DNA of 20,642 bases, taken from Christensenella sp. UBA2853. GTDB taxonomy: Bacteria > Bacillota > Clostridia > Christensenellales > Aristaeellaceae. Positions 1-7,840 of this stretch are shown here, piece after piece. Every line of letters starts with the position of its first letter. Within the stretch, counting starts at the first letter, position 1. A program made the position numbers and the translations under genes. The stretch lies in NCBI GenBank assembly GCA_002350845.1, contig DEFL01000008.1:1-20642 (forward strand), in the 5' to 3' direction. A model generated the notes under the pieces. It had not been told where the DNA came from. It did not search any database and saw nothing but the letters and a program-made list of their open reading frames with translations.

Positions 1-1776
1 GACACTAAATATAAGGAGGCCCAGTATGCCGAGAAAAGCTTCAGGCCAACCCAAAACCAAGCTCGTCGAACGCCGCCAGGCAAACGGTGACATATACGTT
101 TATGAAGTAACTACGCTCTACAATCCGGAAAAGAGATACAACGAGCATGTATCCAGCAGGCTGCTTGGAAAGAAATCCCCAAACGGAGCGGAACTTCTTC
201 CGACACGCCCCAGGAAGACGCCCGAAACCGGTGCTGTCACAGCACTCCGCAAAACAGTCGGCGTTACCGATATCCTTGAATGGATCGGCAGGGAATCCTG
301 TATCGATGAAGATGTTCTCAGTTCCGCCGATAAAGGGACTGCCGAGAAGATTATCTCCATTGCAAGGTTCTGGATGGCAAATCCCGATAAGACGATCCGC
401 AGGATCGAGGAATGGCAGATTAGCCATACCATTCCTTATCAGGAAGGAATGTCTGAAGACACCTGCTATCTGCTGATGAAGCAGCTGGGACAGGACATCA
501 CGGTGTCGCAGAAATACTTCCGGTACCGGGCATCCCATGCGCCCTCCAGGGCATCCGTTGCTGTCGACAGTACGACCATAACATCGTATTCCGAACTGCT
601 GAACGATGTCCGATTCGGCTACAATAAGGACGGCAACGGACTGGCCGCCGTAAAGATGCTTACGCTCTTCAGTCTGAACGATCACCAGCCGATCGCCTTT
701 TCGCGCCAGCCCGGAAACATACCGGACGTGATCTCTGTTCTCAACGCGTTAAAGCAGCTGTCCGTCCTTGGGATGGATAAACCCCTGCTGGTACTGGACG
801 GCGGGTTCTTCTCCGAGGAGAACATACTGGGATTCCTGCAGGCACATACAAAGTTCCTCATGCGCGGCCAGCTTGATAGCAAATGGATCCTTCCGGAACT
901 GGAACCGCTTCTTGCAAAAATGGAAGCACCATCCCATGCCTGTCCGGAAGACCCGTCGAAATACTGCGTCACAAAAAGGATCAGCCACCTGTTTTCATAT
1001 GAAAGAAAGCGCACCCGCGGCGGCATACAAAAGGGCGATACCATCACGGAAGAACACTGGCTGTATCTTCATCTTGTTCTTGATACAGACAAGGCAAGGC
1101 TCGATAAGGCGCTCCTCATGAAGGATATCCAGCATGTAAAGGGACAGCTGGAAAAGGGTGTGGAACTCTCCCTGCTTACAAAAGCAGAAGTACGCACAGC
1201 TGACCGTTACCTCATCATCAGGAATGTCCGGGGCAGACTTGTCATAACGCTGAATGACAAGGCGATACTGAAAGCGACCCGGCTTTATGGGTATTTCGTG
1301 CTTGTTTCCAATGAGAAAATGGATGCATTCAGCGCATTGCGGGAATACCGTCTCCGCGAAAAAACGGAGGAAGGGTTCCGCCTTGATAAACAGTACAACG
1401 ATGCACATGTGACGAGAACAAAAATCAGCGAAAGCCTGGAAGGCCGTTTCTTCTGTCAGTTTGTCGCGTACGGATATGAAGCCTTCTTCCAGAAGGAACT
1501 AAACCGTGTAAAGAGGTCCCTTGCTATTCCAAATGGTGATCCAGCGCATGACAAATCCGATGTTTTCAGAAAAGAGAAAGCTCTTCTTAACTGGCTGAAA
1601 TGTATGTCAGTGGCTAAGTTGTTTGACTGGTTTGATGCCGTTCAGGAAACAACTGTGGATTCTCCCGTGGGGAGAGCTCGCTGGAGGACAGAGACCATCG
1701 AGCGAGATCGCCTGTTCCTGACCAGGCTCGGCGTTCTTGAACCATGAGTTTTGAGTGACTAAAGTTCAGATTTTAG
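1..1776 (+). mobile_element. IS4-superfamily (IS1634-like) insertion sequence, left end outside the window
   Basis: One transposase gene fills the element. Its right end is inferred from the neighbouring permease: on the minus strand that gene reads as a normal ABC permease up to residues TAIQ and then stops after three foreign residues (PKI). This places the IS/chromosome junction at about 1771-1778. The left terminal repeat must lie before base 1, because only 25 bases precede the transposase start, so the terminal inverted repeats and target-site duplication cannot be compared here. Transposase and interrupted operon are convergent. The family assignment rests on the DDE/YREK signature of the protein. 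Confidence 0.8.
26..1747 (+). CDS. IS4-superfamily DDE transposase (IS1634-like)
   Basis: Cuts and joins the IS ends during transposition. The 573-aa protein has an RNase H-fold DDE triad that can be read directly: D181 in VAVDSTTIT, D258 in LVLDGGFF, and E448 in a perfect Y-x2-R-x3-E-x6-K signature (Y441, R444, E448, K455), diagnostic of the IS4 superfamily. Length and layout, with a long insertion between the second D and the E (about 190 residues), fit the IS1634 group. The start is supported by AAGGAGG at 13-19, six bases before the ATG. The frame is intact with no stop, so the element may still be active. It lies convergent to the sugar operon whose permease it truncates. The superfamily is secure; the subgroup is less so. 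Confidence 0.9.
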   Translation: MPRKASGQPKTKLVERRQANGDIYVYEVTTLYNPEKRYNEHVSSRLLGKKSPNGAELLPTRPRKTPETGAVTALRKTVGVTDILEWIGRESCIDEDVLSSADKGTAEKIISIARFWMANPDKTIRRIEEWQISHTIPYQEGMSEDTCYLLMKQLGQDITVSQKYFRYRASHAPSRASVAVDSTTITSYSELLNDVRFGYNKDGNGLAAVKMLTLFSLNDHQPIAFSRQPGNIPDVISVLNALKQLSVLGMDKPLLVLDGGFFSEENILGFLQAHTKFLMRGQLDSKWILPELEPLLAKMEAPSHACPEDPSKYCVTKRISHLFSYERKRTRGGIQKGDTITEEHWLYLHLVLDTDKARLDKALLMKDIQHVKGQLEKGVELSLLTKAEVRTADRYLIIRNVRGRLVITLNDKAILKATRLYGYFVLVSNEKMDAFSALREYRLREKTEEGFRLDKQYNDAHVTRTKISESLEGRFFCQFVAYGYEAFFQKELNRVKRSLAIPNGDPAHDKSDVFRKEKALLNWLKCMSVAKLFDWFDAVQETTVDSPVGRARWRTETIERDRLFLTRLGVLEP

Positions 1777-2632
1777 GTTGAATAGCAGTAAATACCAGGA
1801 TCAAAGCAAACAGAATCCAGGAGTAGGCGCTGGCGAGGCCCATCTTGTACTGCTTAAATGCGTATTTATAAATGCGCTCCAGGAATACAGTGGTCGCACC
1901 ACCAGGCCCGCCGTTTGTCATGATCAGCACGGAATCAAATACCTGCAAGCCATAGATGATGTTGATAACAATCAGCAGGAACAATGTGGGAGAAATCAAC
2001 GGCAGCGTGATTTTTGTCAGCTTTTTCCATCCTGTCGCGCCGTCAATAGCTGCCGCTTCGTAGCAGGACGGATCAATGGATTTGAGTGCGGACAGCACCA
2101 TGAGCGCGTAATAGCCGGTGTCCTTCCATACGGCGGCAAGTACAACGCCTGGCATGGCCCAATCTTTGCTGTTCAGCCAGGAGGGACCCGTGATCCCGAA
2201 TACAGAAAGCATCTGGTTCAGAAGTCCATATTTCCCGCTGAGTACCCATTGCCAGACGACTGCGGCGGCCACCCAAGAGGTGATCACCGGCGTATAGCAT
2301 ACGGTGCGGAAAATCCCATGGCCTTTGAAGGATTTATTCAGGATCAGAGCTTCTCCAACGGAAGTGACCAGAATCAGCGGAAGATACAGTATCAGATAGG
2401 TGAATGTGTGGCCCATAACCTTCGGGAATTCACTGCCCGTCAGGATGCGGGTGTAATTCCGGAAGCCTACATATTCCATGGTATTCATGGGCATCAAAAG
2501 ATCATAATCCATCAGGCTGAATACGGCTGATGCTAGGATTGGCAGCAGGCAAAAGCCCACCACGCCAATCAGGGATGGCAGCAGCAGGAGGGCGGTGGCT
2601 CGCCTTTTGCTGGGTGTATTGGGGATATACAC
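1766..2632 (-). CDS. sugar ABC transporter permease (MalF/UgpA type), C-terminus truncated by the IS
   Basis: Inner-membrane permease of a CUT1-type sugar importer. About six hydrophobic segments are visible, starting near residues 13-40 and 72-98. The cytoplasmic EAA loop is clear at about 190-211 (YEAAAIDGA followed by ITLP), the site where the ATPase docks. The family usually ends with about ten more residues after the last helix. Here the frame ends TAIQ-PKI-stop because IS sequence begins. Start is GTG at 2632, with AGGAGG lying inside the last codons of the GH65 gene about eight bases upstream; the gap to that gene is four bases. It is the fourth gene of the lacI-GH31-GH65 operon. The partner permease and binding protein would be expected to the left of the IS. 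It may be partly functional, since only the extreme C-terminus is replaced. Substrate is inferred from context as an alpha-glucoside. Confidence 0.85.
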   Translation of the reverse strand: MYIPNTPSKRRATALLLLPSLIGVVGFCLLPILASAVFSLMDYDLLMPMNTMEYVGFRNYTRILTGSEFPKVMGHTFTYLILYLPLILVTSVGEALILNKSFKGHGIFRTVCYTPVITSWVAAAVVWQWVLSGKYGLLNQMLSVFGITGPSWLNSKDWAMPGVVLAAVWKDTGYYALMVLSALKSIDPSCYEAAAIDGATGWKKLTKITLPLISPTLFLLIVINIIYGLQVFDSVLIMTNGGPGGATTVFLERIYKYAFKQYKMGLASAYSWILFALILVFTAIQPKI

Positions 2633-2636
2633 GTTC

Positions 2637-4637
2637 TTATTCCTCCTTTACTAGGCTGATCTTATCGTGGCTTGCATTCAAACGATACCTTTCTCCCTGG
2701 AACCACAAAGGAACGGAAACAGAGCGAATCGAATCCGGCAAATGTGGAGCAGTACGAAGCTCTTTTTCATCTGTCCACACTCCCAGCGCACCAAAGACCA
2801 GTGCCTGCCATGCTGCGCCGAGAGCTGCCATGTGAACGCCTTCTCGTCCGGTATTTCTCAGTTCGTCTCTGAGATCAAAGAAGAGTGCTCGAACAAAATA
2901 ATTCCATGCCTCTTCCTGAAGATCCAGTTGAAATGCCAGCAACGCATGCATGCCAAAGCTCAGACTGCTGTCATGAACGGTCAGTGGCTCATAGGTTTGC
3001 CATATTGCCAGCTTTTCCTGATCTGTAAACCGTCCCGGGAACATCACCATTAGCTGAACCAGATCAGCCTGCTTCAGGGCTTTATAGCGCTGCATCCGGT
3101 CAAAGCAGATGGTGCGATACAGCGGCTCGCCTGCATCCCGATTGCCTGGCAGCGGCTCCAACCGCTCAAACAGTTCATCCTGCTTGTACAGATGCTTCTC
3201 TGGGTCGTAAAGGATCGCGATATGATCGGCAAAGAAACGGAGGGCTTCCTTCTCCTGGTCATCCATCAGGTCTGACGCATATTGCAGAGCAAGCTCGACA
3301 TTATGCCTGGCCAGATAATTGGTGTACGTATTGTTGACTGCAGCCCCGCAATATTCATCCGGCCCCTTAACAAAGAAGGCAGAATACTGTCCTTTGCTTT
3401 CTTCCCAGGTAAAGCGGCTTTTCCAGTATCGCGCGGTTTCCAGGAATAGCCTGCGCATATCCTCTGTAGGGGTTTGGCCGGTAATCGTCAGCATCCGTTG
3501 CAGTGCATAGGCCACGTCCGCTGTAATATGCACTTCGCACAGGCCGATATCCCAGCTTTCGCACTGCTCCGTGCCGTCAAAGGCACACATCCAGGGGAAA
3601 CGGGCTCCGGCCAGATTCTGCTTCTGCGCCAGCTCTTTTGCCTGCTGCAGATGGATGATCCTGTACTGCATCAGATTACGGGCTGCCTTTGGCCGCTGCC
3701 AGCAGAAGAAGGGCAGCATGAAAACGTCGGTATCCCAGAACGCGTTGCCTTTATAGCGGCCGTGGGTCAAGCCTCGCGCGCCAATGGAAACATGCGGATC
3801 ATCTGCGGCATTGCTGCACAAAAGCTGAAAGATGTTCCACCGCATTGCGCCCTGAATTTCTTCATCGGTATCCATTTCAATATCGCAATCCCGCCACAGA
3901 GCAGTCCAGGCATCGGTATGGGCTTGCCAGGGATCGCTCGATTCGATATTCGGAGTTTCCCGATCCAGCAGTACCCGCACCCGTTTTTCGATCACGGTTG
4001 TTTTACCCGCCCGCAGAGGAATATCAAAGATAAACCCGGAAACCGATTCTTCGTGAAGTCTTACCTGCTGAAGAAAACGGATGTGCCGTCCGGAAGAAAC
4101 GGCCTGCATAGTCAGCGTATCATTTGTTTTTTCCAATGTTTTCAGCAGCGGAACTGTTTCTGTTTCCTCGACCATCTGATCGTCATGCACTGGCAGATTT
4201 GCTACACGATCATCCATCCGCGCTTGAACTGTAACAGTTTGATCCCATTCCGACGTAAGGGCCATCCGGACACATAGAAGCTGTGGATCAGCCATGCTGG
4301 CTATGCGCAGCATCGAAACGGTCAGGCCGCGCTCCTGCCAGGTCTGGGTGAAAATTCCCTTACGCATATCAAGAGCCTGATGATAGTTAGCAGGAGTATA
4401 TCCTTCCACCGTCATCCCCAGCACATCTGGCAGTTGCACCATGTCGGTAATACCAGGCTTTACCGGTTCAAAAAAACCTGCCCGAAACAGCGCGTGCTGA
4501 TCCTTCCTGGTTTTGGGCGTTTGCAGATCATATCCGCGCATACCCAGGTAGCCATTTCCGATGGTAAAAATACTTTCGGTATAGTCGGTAACAGGGCCAT
4601 CCAATTCAATTTGCCAGGCATGGATCTCCGGCTTCAT
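2637..4637 (-). CDS. GH65 alpha-glucoside phosphorylase (kojibiose/maltose/nigerose phosphorylase type)
   Basis: Cytoplasmic enzyme expected to phosphorolyse an alpha-linked glucose disaccharide to beta-glucose-1-phosphate plus glucose. The GH65 landmarks are present: an N-terminal beta-sandwich (TIGNGYLGMRG at 25-35), the substrate motif FWDTDVFMLPFF at 300-311, the general acid E428 in KGPDEY, NNTYTN at 435-440, KQAD at 522-525, and HDSSLS at 555-560, which in phosphorylases contributes to phosphate binding. At 666 aa it is shorter than the usual 750-790 aa phosphorylases, mainly at the C-terminus. There is no signal peptide. The start ATG at 4637 overlaps the end of the GH31 gene by 32 bases and has a GGAAAGAG-like site upstream. 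The linkage it acts on cannot be read from sequence. Some GH65 proteins next to GH31 are hydrolases, which is the main alternative. Confidence 0.88.
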   Translation of the reverse strand: MKPEIHAWQIELDGPVTDYTESIFTIGNGYLGMRGYDLQTPKTRKDQHALFRAGFFEPVKPGITDMVQLPDVLGMTVEGYTPANYHQALDMRKGIFTQTWQERGLTVSMLRIASMADPQLLCVRMALTSEWDQTVTVQARMDDRVANLPVHDDQMVEETETVPLLKTLEKTNDTLTMQAVSSGRHIRFLQQVRLHEESVSGFIFDIPLRAGKTTVIEKRVRVLLDRETPNIESSDPWQAHTDAWTALWRDCDIEMDTDEEIQGAMRWNIFQLLCSNAADDPHVSIGARGLTHGRYKGNAFWDTDVFMLPFFCWQRPKAARNLMQYRIIHLQQAKELAQKQNLAGARFPWMCAFDGTEQCESWDIGLCEVHITADVAYALQRMLTITGQTPTEDMRRLFLETARYWKSRFTWEESKGQYSAFFVKGPDEYCGAAVNNTYTNYLARHNVELALQYASDLMDDQEKEALRFFADHIAILYDPEKHLYKQDELFERLEPLPGNRDAGEPLYRTICFDRMQRYKALKQADLVQLMVMFPGRFTDQEKLAIWQTYEPLTVHDSSLSFGMHALLAFQLDLQEEAWNYFVRALFFDLRDELRNTGREGVHMAALGAAWQALVFGALGVWTDEKELRTAPHLPDSIRSVSVPLWFQGERYRLNASHDKISLVKEE

Positions 4638-6576
4638 TTTCTTTCACTCTTTCCAACACAATGATCTGATCGAGCGGACATTTAAACTCCCTGTATTGTC
4701 CGCCGACGCAGGTTTCACCTGTAAAATAATGCTTCCATATTCCCTGCGGAAGCCATACCCTGCGGACCGTAACGCCCTCTTCCACGATGGGACAAACCAG
4801 CAAATCCCTGCCCAGCATATACTGATCCGCGCAGGCACAGGCATTCTCATCCTCCGGGAAATCCAGACACAGATGTGCCATCATGGGCCTTCCGTGCTCC
4901 GTGCACCAGGCAGCTTCCTGGATCAGATAAGGCTGCAGAGCTTTTCGCAGTTTGGCATATTTCACGCTGATTTCCAGGATGCGGGGCTCATGCAGCTTAT
5001 CAGCAAGGTTCCATGGGCTGCGGTCATTGTTGAAGCCGTCCTCGTGGGTTGCATAAAACTGCCCGCTTCGAGGCTCAGCATGCCATTGCATGACGGGAGA
5101 GAAGCAGCCAAATTCTGTTGCCCGGAGATACAGTTCCACGCTTGGCAATTCACCTGCAAAGCCGCCGATATCAAACCCCCAGAACAGTACACCGCTCAGT
5201 CCGGAGCTGATACCTGCCTGCAGTTGGGAACGCAGCTCGTTCCATGTGCTCAGTTGATCGCCAGCCCAATGGATAGGCCGCGTTTGCGCACCAGTGGAAT
5301 CAGCCCGGCTGAAAGTAAGGCCCCGCACGCCGTTTTCCTCCATGAACCGATGGTAGGCGGCGATGTATTGGCCAGGATACTGGTTATGCGCTTCCATACC
5401 GCTGCTTCCGTCATGCAAAACTGCAGTATCATCCAGCAGAAATTCCCCGCCGTCCGTCTTGAAGCCTTCGACGCCCATGTCCAGAAGGTATTTGCGTTTT
5501 TCAAACCACCAGGCAAGCGTTTCCGGATTGGTAAAATCGGGAAGTAAGCTGCCGCTGAACCACACACCTTCCGGGATGCGGTAAGGCACTCCGCTTTTCA
5601 GGAAAATGCACAGTTTTTTCTCAACAGCTTCCCGTTCATCTTCCAGCAGTTGAGCACCAGGCGCTCCATCATGCTCCTGCTTAATGACCGGAATCTGCCA
5701 CAGAATCAGATGCAGTCCAGCCTCTCGGATGCGGCGCACGGCTTCAGCAGGATTAACCCAATGTTCAGCGCCATTCCAGCGGTAAAAAGTACGCTCATCG
5801 CTCCAGGCTTCCAGCACCATCACGTCGGCAGGATAGTCGTACTGCTTCAATGCTTTCAGCTGAGCATCTACCTCGGCGTCGCTGTTCCAGCCGTTGGCAC
5901 TGATCCACACACCGAAGGCCCAATCGGGGGGAAGGACAGGTTTTCCAGTGCGCAGAATGAACTGCTTCAATAGATCCTGCGGAGAGCCAAAGAACCAGAT
6001 TTCATGCAGCAGCGTTTTTTCGTTGACTCTTTTTTCCAGAGAAAAACAATCCCGGAAATCCATGCCCACGGGAATGGTAGAATCCACAAAACAGCCGAGA
6101 CACTGCTCTGTCATGAAGAAAGGGATAGGAAGATAGGTTTGTTCGCCTTGCTGGGTGAATTTTTCTGTGACGATACCGTTTGAAAAGCTGCTGCGCAGAT
6201 CGACGGCATGATACCTTTCTCCTGTGCCCCAAATATGCCTGGCATACAACTGACCCTGCTGCCGGATCATGGTGAAATGCCCGTTTTCTCCTGCTCCAAG
6301 TGAAAAATCATTTATAGTAAGAACTGGCAAAGCATTATTATGAAAGCTTAAACGTTTCAGTAAACAGCCTTTTTTATTGCCGGTCAAGGTCATTTCATAA
6401 CCCTCCGGCAATTCTACAGACACTTCCGGGACTTGTTTTCCCTGTGGCGGTTCGCCTTGCACAGCGCTGATTTCGAGTGTTGTTCCGGCTTTGTACAATA
6501 CATAAAACTGGGAATAAACCTGACACCAGGTATCCTCACTAACCTGGATCAGCCCCAGCAAGGGGGGCGATATCAT
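4606..6576 (-). CDS. GH31 family alpha-glycosidase
   Basis: Retaining alpha-glycosidase, probably cytoplasmic because no signal peptide is present. The N-terminal beta-sandwich covers about residues 1-200 and the (beta/alpha)8 barrel starts near 215 (PPDWAFGVWISANGW). The nucleophile is D375 in GFKTDGGEF and the acid/base is D440 in HWAGD, both standard GH31 positions. A C-terminal beta domain ends at 656. Start ATG 6576 overlaps the lacI stop as ATGA and has GGAGG eight bases upstream, so translation is coupled. It sits between the regulator and the GH65 phosphorylase, suggesting it trims an alpha-glucoside or oligosaccharide to the disaccharide that GH65 uses. Its codons for residues about 71-77 carry an exact copy of the operon operator. 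Alpha-glucosidase, isomaltosidase and alpha-xylosidase activities are all possible; the pathway argues for glucose. Confidence 0.9.
   Translation of the reverse strand: MISPPLLGLIQVSEDTWCQVYSQFYVLYKAGTTLEISAVQGEPPQGKQVPEVSVELPEGYEMTLTGNKKGCLLKRLSFHNNALPVLTINDFSLGAGENGHFTMIRQQGQLYARHIWGTGERYHAVDLRSSFSNGIVTEKFTQQGEQTYLPIPFFMTEQCLGCFVDSTIPVGMDFRDCFSLEKRVNEKTLLHEIWFFGSPQDLLKQFILRTGKPVLPPDWAFGVWISANGWNSDAEVDAQLKALKQYDYPADVMVLEAWSDERTFYRWNGAEHWVNPAEAVRRIREAGLHLILWQIPVIKQEHDGAPGAQLLEDEREAVEKKLCIFLKSGVPYRIPEGVWFSGSLLPDFTNPETLAWWFEKRKYLLDMGVEGFKTDGGEFLLDDTAVLHDGSSGMEAHNQYPGQYIAAYHRFMEENGVRGLTFSRADSTGAQTRPIHWAGDQLSTWNELRSQLQAGISSGLSGVLFWGFDIGGFAGELPSVELYLRATEFGCFSPVMQWHAEPRSGQFYATHEDGFNNDRSPWNLADKLHEPRILEISVKYAKLRKALQPYLIQEAAWCTEHGRPMMAHLCLDFPEDENACACADQYMLGRDLLVCPIVEEGVTVRRVWLPQGIWKHYFTGETCVGGQYREFKCPLDQIIVLERVKENEAGDPCLAN
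6347..6364 (-). promoter_or_regulatory. intragenic LacI-type operator copy inside the GH31 gene
   Basis: The 18-mer CTTAAACGTTTCAGTAAA is identical, in the same orientation, to the operator at 7630-7647. It centres on the palindromic core AAACGTTT typical of LacI-family sites. It lies about 215 bases into the GH31 coding sequence (codons for CLLKRLS) and about 1.28 kb from the promoter-proximal copy. This resembles an auxiliary operator of the lacZ O2 kind. The identity is seen directly; regulator binding is inferred. Confidence 0.6.
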
Positions 6577-7607
6577 GAGTCATCCCTCCGTTCACATACA
6601 GACTCCCGCTCCACAAGACTCAGGGGCAGGATGCATTCGGTGTGATGATGTTCATTGGATTTTGCAGCATCAAGAACGAGCTGCACTGCCTGCCTGCCTT
6701 TTTCTCCGATATCCTGATGGATCGTTGTCAGGGCAGGGTGTGCCATTCGCGCAAGGTAAACGTCGTCAAAGCTGACAATGGATACATCCTCTGGGATACG
6801 GATATGGTTTTGCTGCAGTCCTTTGATAAGCCCCATGGTGATCACATCAGCTGTAACAAAGGCAGCCGTCTGCTTCCTGCCGCGGGCAAGGAATTCACGC
6901 GCTGCGTCCATGCCATACTCATAATCTACGGTGCCGGAATAAACCGCCTGCTCATTCACAGCAAGACCCGCTTCCCGCATGGCATCACAATACCCTTGAT
7001 AACGCTTGATATTGACGCCGTTTTCACGGATGGAACCGCTGACAAACGCGATGCTGCGGTGTCCTTTTTCGATCAGATAGCGGGTTGCCATTCTGGCTCC
7101 TTCTTTATCTTCGATACCGATTGTATGGAAGAAGTCATCTTTCACATAACTGTCCACCAGCACAATGGGAACACCAAGGGTTTTCAGGGCATTCAGGTTT
7201 TCACCCGGATAGGTGCCTACGATGATCACCCCGTCCACGCCACGGTTCTGAGCAATACTGAGATAGTCCTGGTCCTCTTTTGTGCCGGAAACAAGGAGAT
7301 GGTATCCATGCTGCCGGGCAGTATACTCAATAGAAGAAAGAAGTTCGCCATAGAAAGGGTTGGAGAACATCAATTCCTTACCGGGCTCTGTTTGCGGGAT
7401 CAGGACGCCAATCAGGTTGCTGCGGCGGCTGGAAAGGCTGCGAGCGTTCAGATTAGGAACATATCCTAATTTGCTGACAGCTTCCATAACTCGCTTTTTG
7501 GTTTCCGGGCTAATGGTTTCGGTCGGGGTGCTGTTGAGGACATAGCTGACTGTGGAAGCAGATACGCCCGCTTCCTTTGCCACGTCCTTGATGCTTACCC
7601 GTTTCAA
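6573..7607 (-). CDS. LacI/GalR-family transcriptional regulator of the GH31-GH65 operon
   Basis: DNA-binding sugar-responsive regulator, 344 aa from the chosen start. The N-terminus has the LacI helix-turn-helix (VSIKDVAKEAGVSASTVSYVLN) followed by the hinge helix NLNARSLSS with the minor-groove leucine present, then a periplasmic-binding-protein-like sensor domain from about residue 60 ending in the typical SFDDVYLARMAHPALTTI segment. The start is TTG at 7607: GGAGG lies eight bases upstream and the protein then begins MKRVSIKDV as family members do. A longer frame opening at 7679 is rejected because that TTG is part of the -35 box. First gene of the minus operon; its stop overlaps the GH31 start (ATGA). 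The operator just downstream of its own -10 box points to autorepression, relieved by the imported glucoside. Confidence 0.93.
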   Translation of the reverse strand: MKRVSIKDVAKEAGVSASTVSYVLNSTPTETISPETKKRVMEAVSKLGYVPNLNARSLSSRRSNLIGVLIPQTEPGKELMFSNPFYGELLSSIEYTARQHGYHLLVSGTKEDQDYLSIAQNRGVDGVIIVGTYPGENLNALKTLGVPIVLVDSYVKDDFFHTIGIEDKEGARMATRYLIEKGHRSIAFVSGSIRENGVNIKRYQGYCDAMREAGLAVNEQAVYSGTVDYEYGMDAAREFLARGRKQTAAFVTADVITMGLIKGLQQNHIRIPEDVSIVSFDDVYLARMAHPALTTIHQDIGEKGRQAVQLVLDAAKSNEHHHTECILPLSLVERESVCERRDDS

Positions 7608-7629
7608 ACCAACTCGCCTCCATAAAGCA

Positions 7630-7647
7630 CTTAAACGTTTCAGTAAA
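7630..7647 (-). promoter_or_regulatory. LacI-type operator of the lacI-GH31-GH65 operon
   Basis: On the minus strand the site reads TTTACTGAAACGTTTAAG, a near-palindrome around AAACGTTT. It starts a few bases downstream of the -10 box at 7651-7656, covering the predicted transcription start and early leader, where a bound repressor would block initiation or escape. The same 18-mer recurs at 6347-6364. There are no spacer bases flanking the central CG, so it is not a CcpA cre site. Binding by the regulator encoded next to it is inferred. Confidence 0.75.
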
Positions 7648-7650
7648 TGC

Positions 7651-7679
7651 AGTATACTAGGACCATGAAAGCTTGTCAA
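7651..7679 (-). promoter_or_regulatory. sigma-A promoter of the lacI-GH31-GH65-permease operon
   Basis: Minus-strand TTGACA (7679-7674), a 17-base spacer, then TATACT (7656-7651). This gives a perfect -35, optimal spacing and a 5/6 match at -10. Predicted start of transcription is near 7644, inside the operator, about 37 bases before the TTG start codon of the regulator. Confidence 0.85.
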
Positions 7680-7729
7680 GTCTTTTTTCGATATTCATGA
7701 AAAATGAGGATAGTTGCGCCAAAGCTCTT

Positions 7730-7743
7730 CGTAAGCGCTTCCG
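7730..7743 (+). promoter_or_regulatory. second LacI-type operator (AAGCGCTT core) upstream of the maltodextrin operon
   Basis: CGTAAGCGCTTCCG is a palindrome around AAGC|GCTT with 12 of 14 positions matched. It differs from the AAACGTTT site 90 bases away, so a different repressor is likely, most simply the LacI-type protein at the end of the plus operon. It lies about ten bases upstream of the plus-strand -35 box. A role as activator or repressor site cannot be decided from position alone. Confidence 0.55.
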
Positions 7744-7753
7744 CTTATTTTCA

Positions 7754-7781
7754 TTGACTTTCTGCGGATTCAGAACATAAT
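7754..7781 (+). promoter_or_regulatory. promoter of the maltodextrin operon
   Basis: TTGACT (7754-7759), a 16-base spacer and CATAAT (7776-7781): each box matches the sigma-A consensus at 5/6. The start of transcription would be near 7788, leaving a leader of about 53 bases before the binding-protein ATG at 7841. It diverges from the promoter at 7651-7679. Confidence 0.65.
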
Positions 7782-7840
7782 GAAGCCAGAAAGCATAGCT
7801 TGCTAAAGCTGTGCCACAAAAACAAGGAGGCTGAAAACAC

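Noticed and set aside
7630..7647. CcpA catabolite-response (cre) site
   Set aside because: The cre consensus has a free base on each side of the central CG. Here the core is AAACGTTT without spacers, which fits a dedicated LacI-family repressor better.
7608..7679. N-terminal extension of the first LacI regulator from a TTG at 7679
   Set aside because: That TTG is the first three bases of a TTGACA -35 box with a 17-base spacer to TATACT, and the extension runs through the operator. The TTG at 7607 has GGAGG eight bases upstream and gives a normal family N-terminus.
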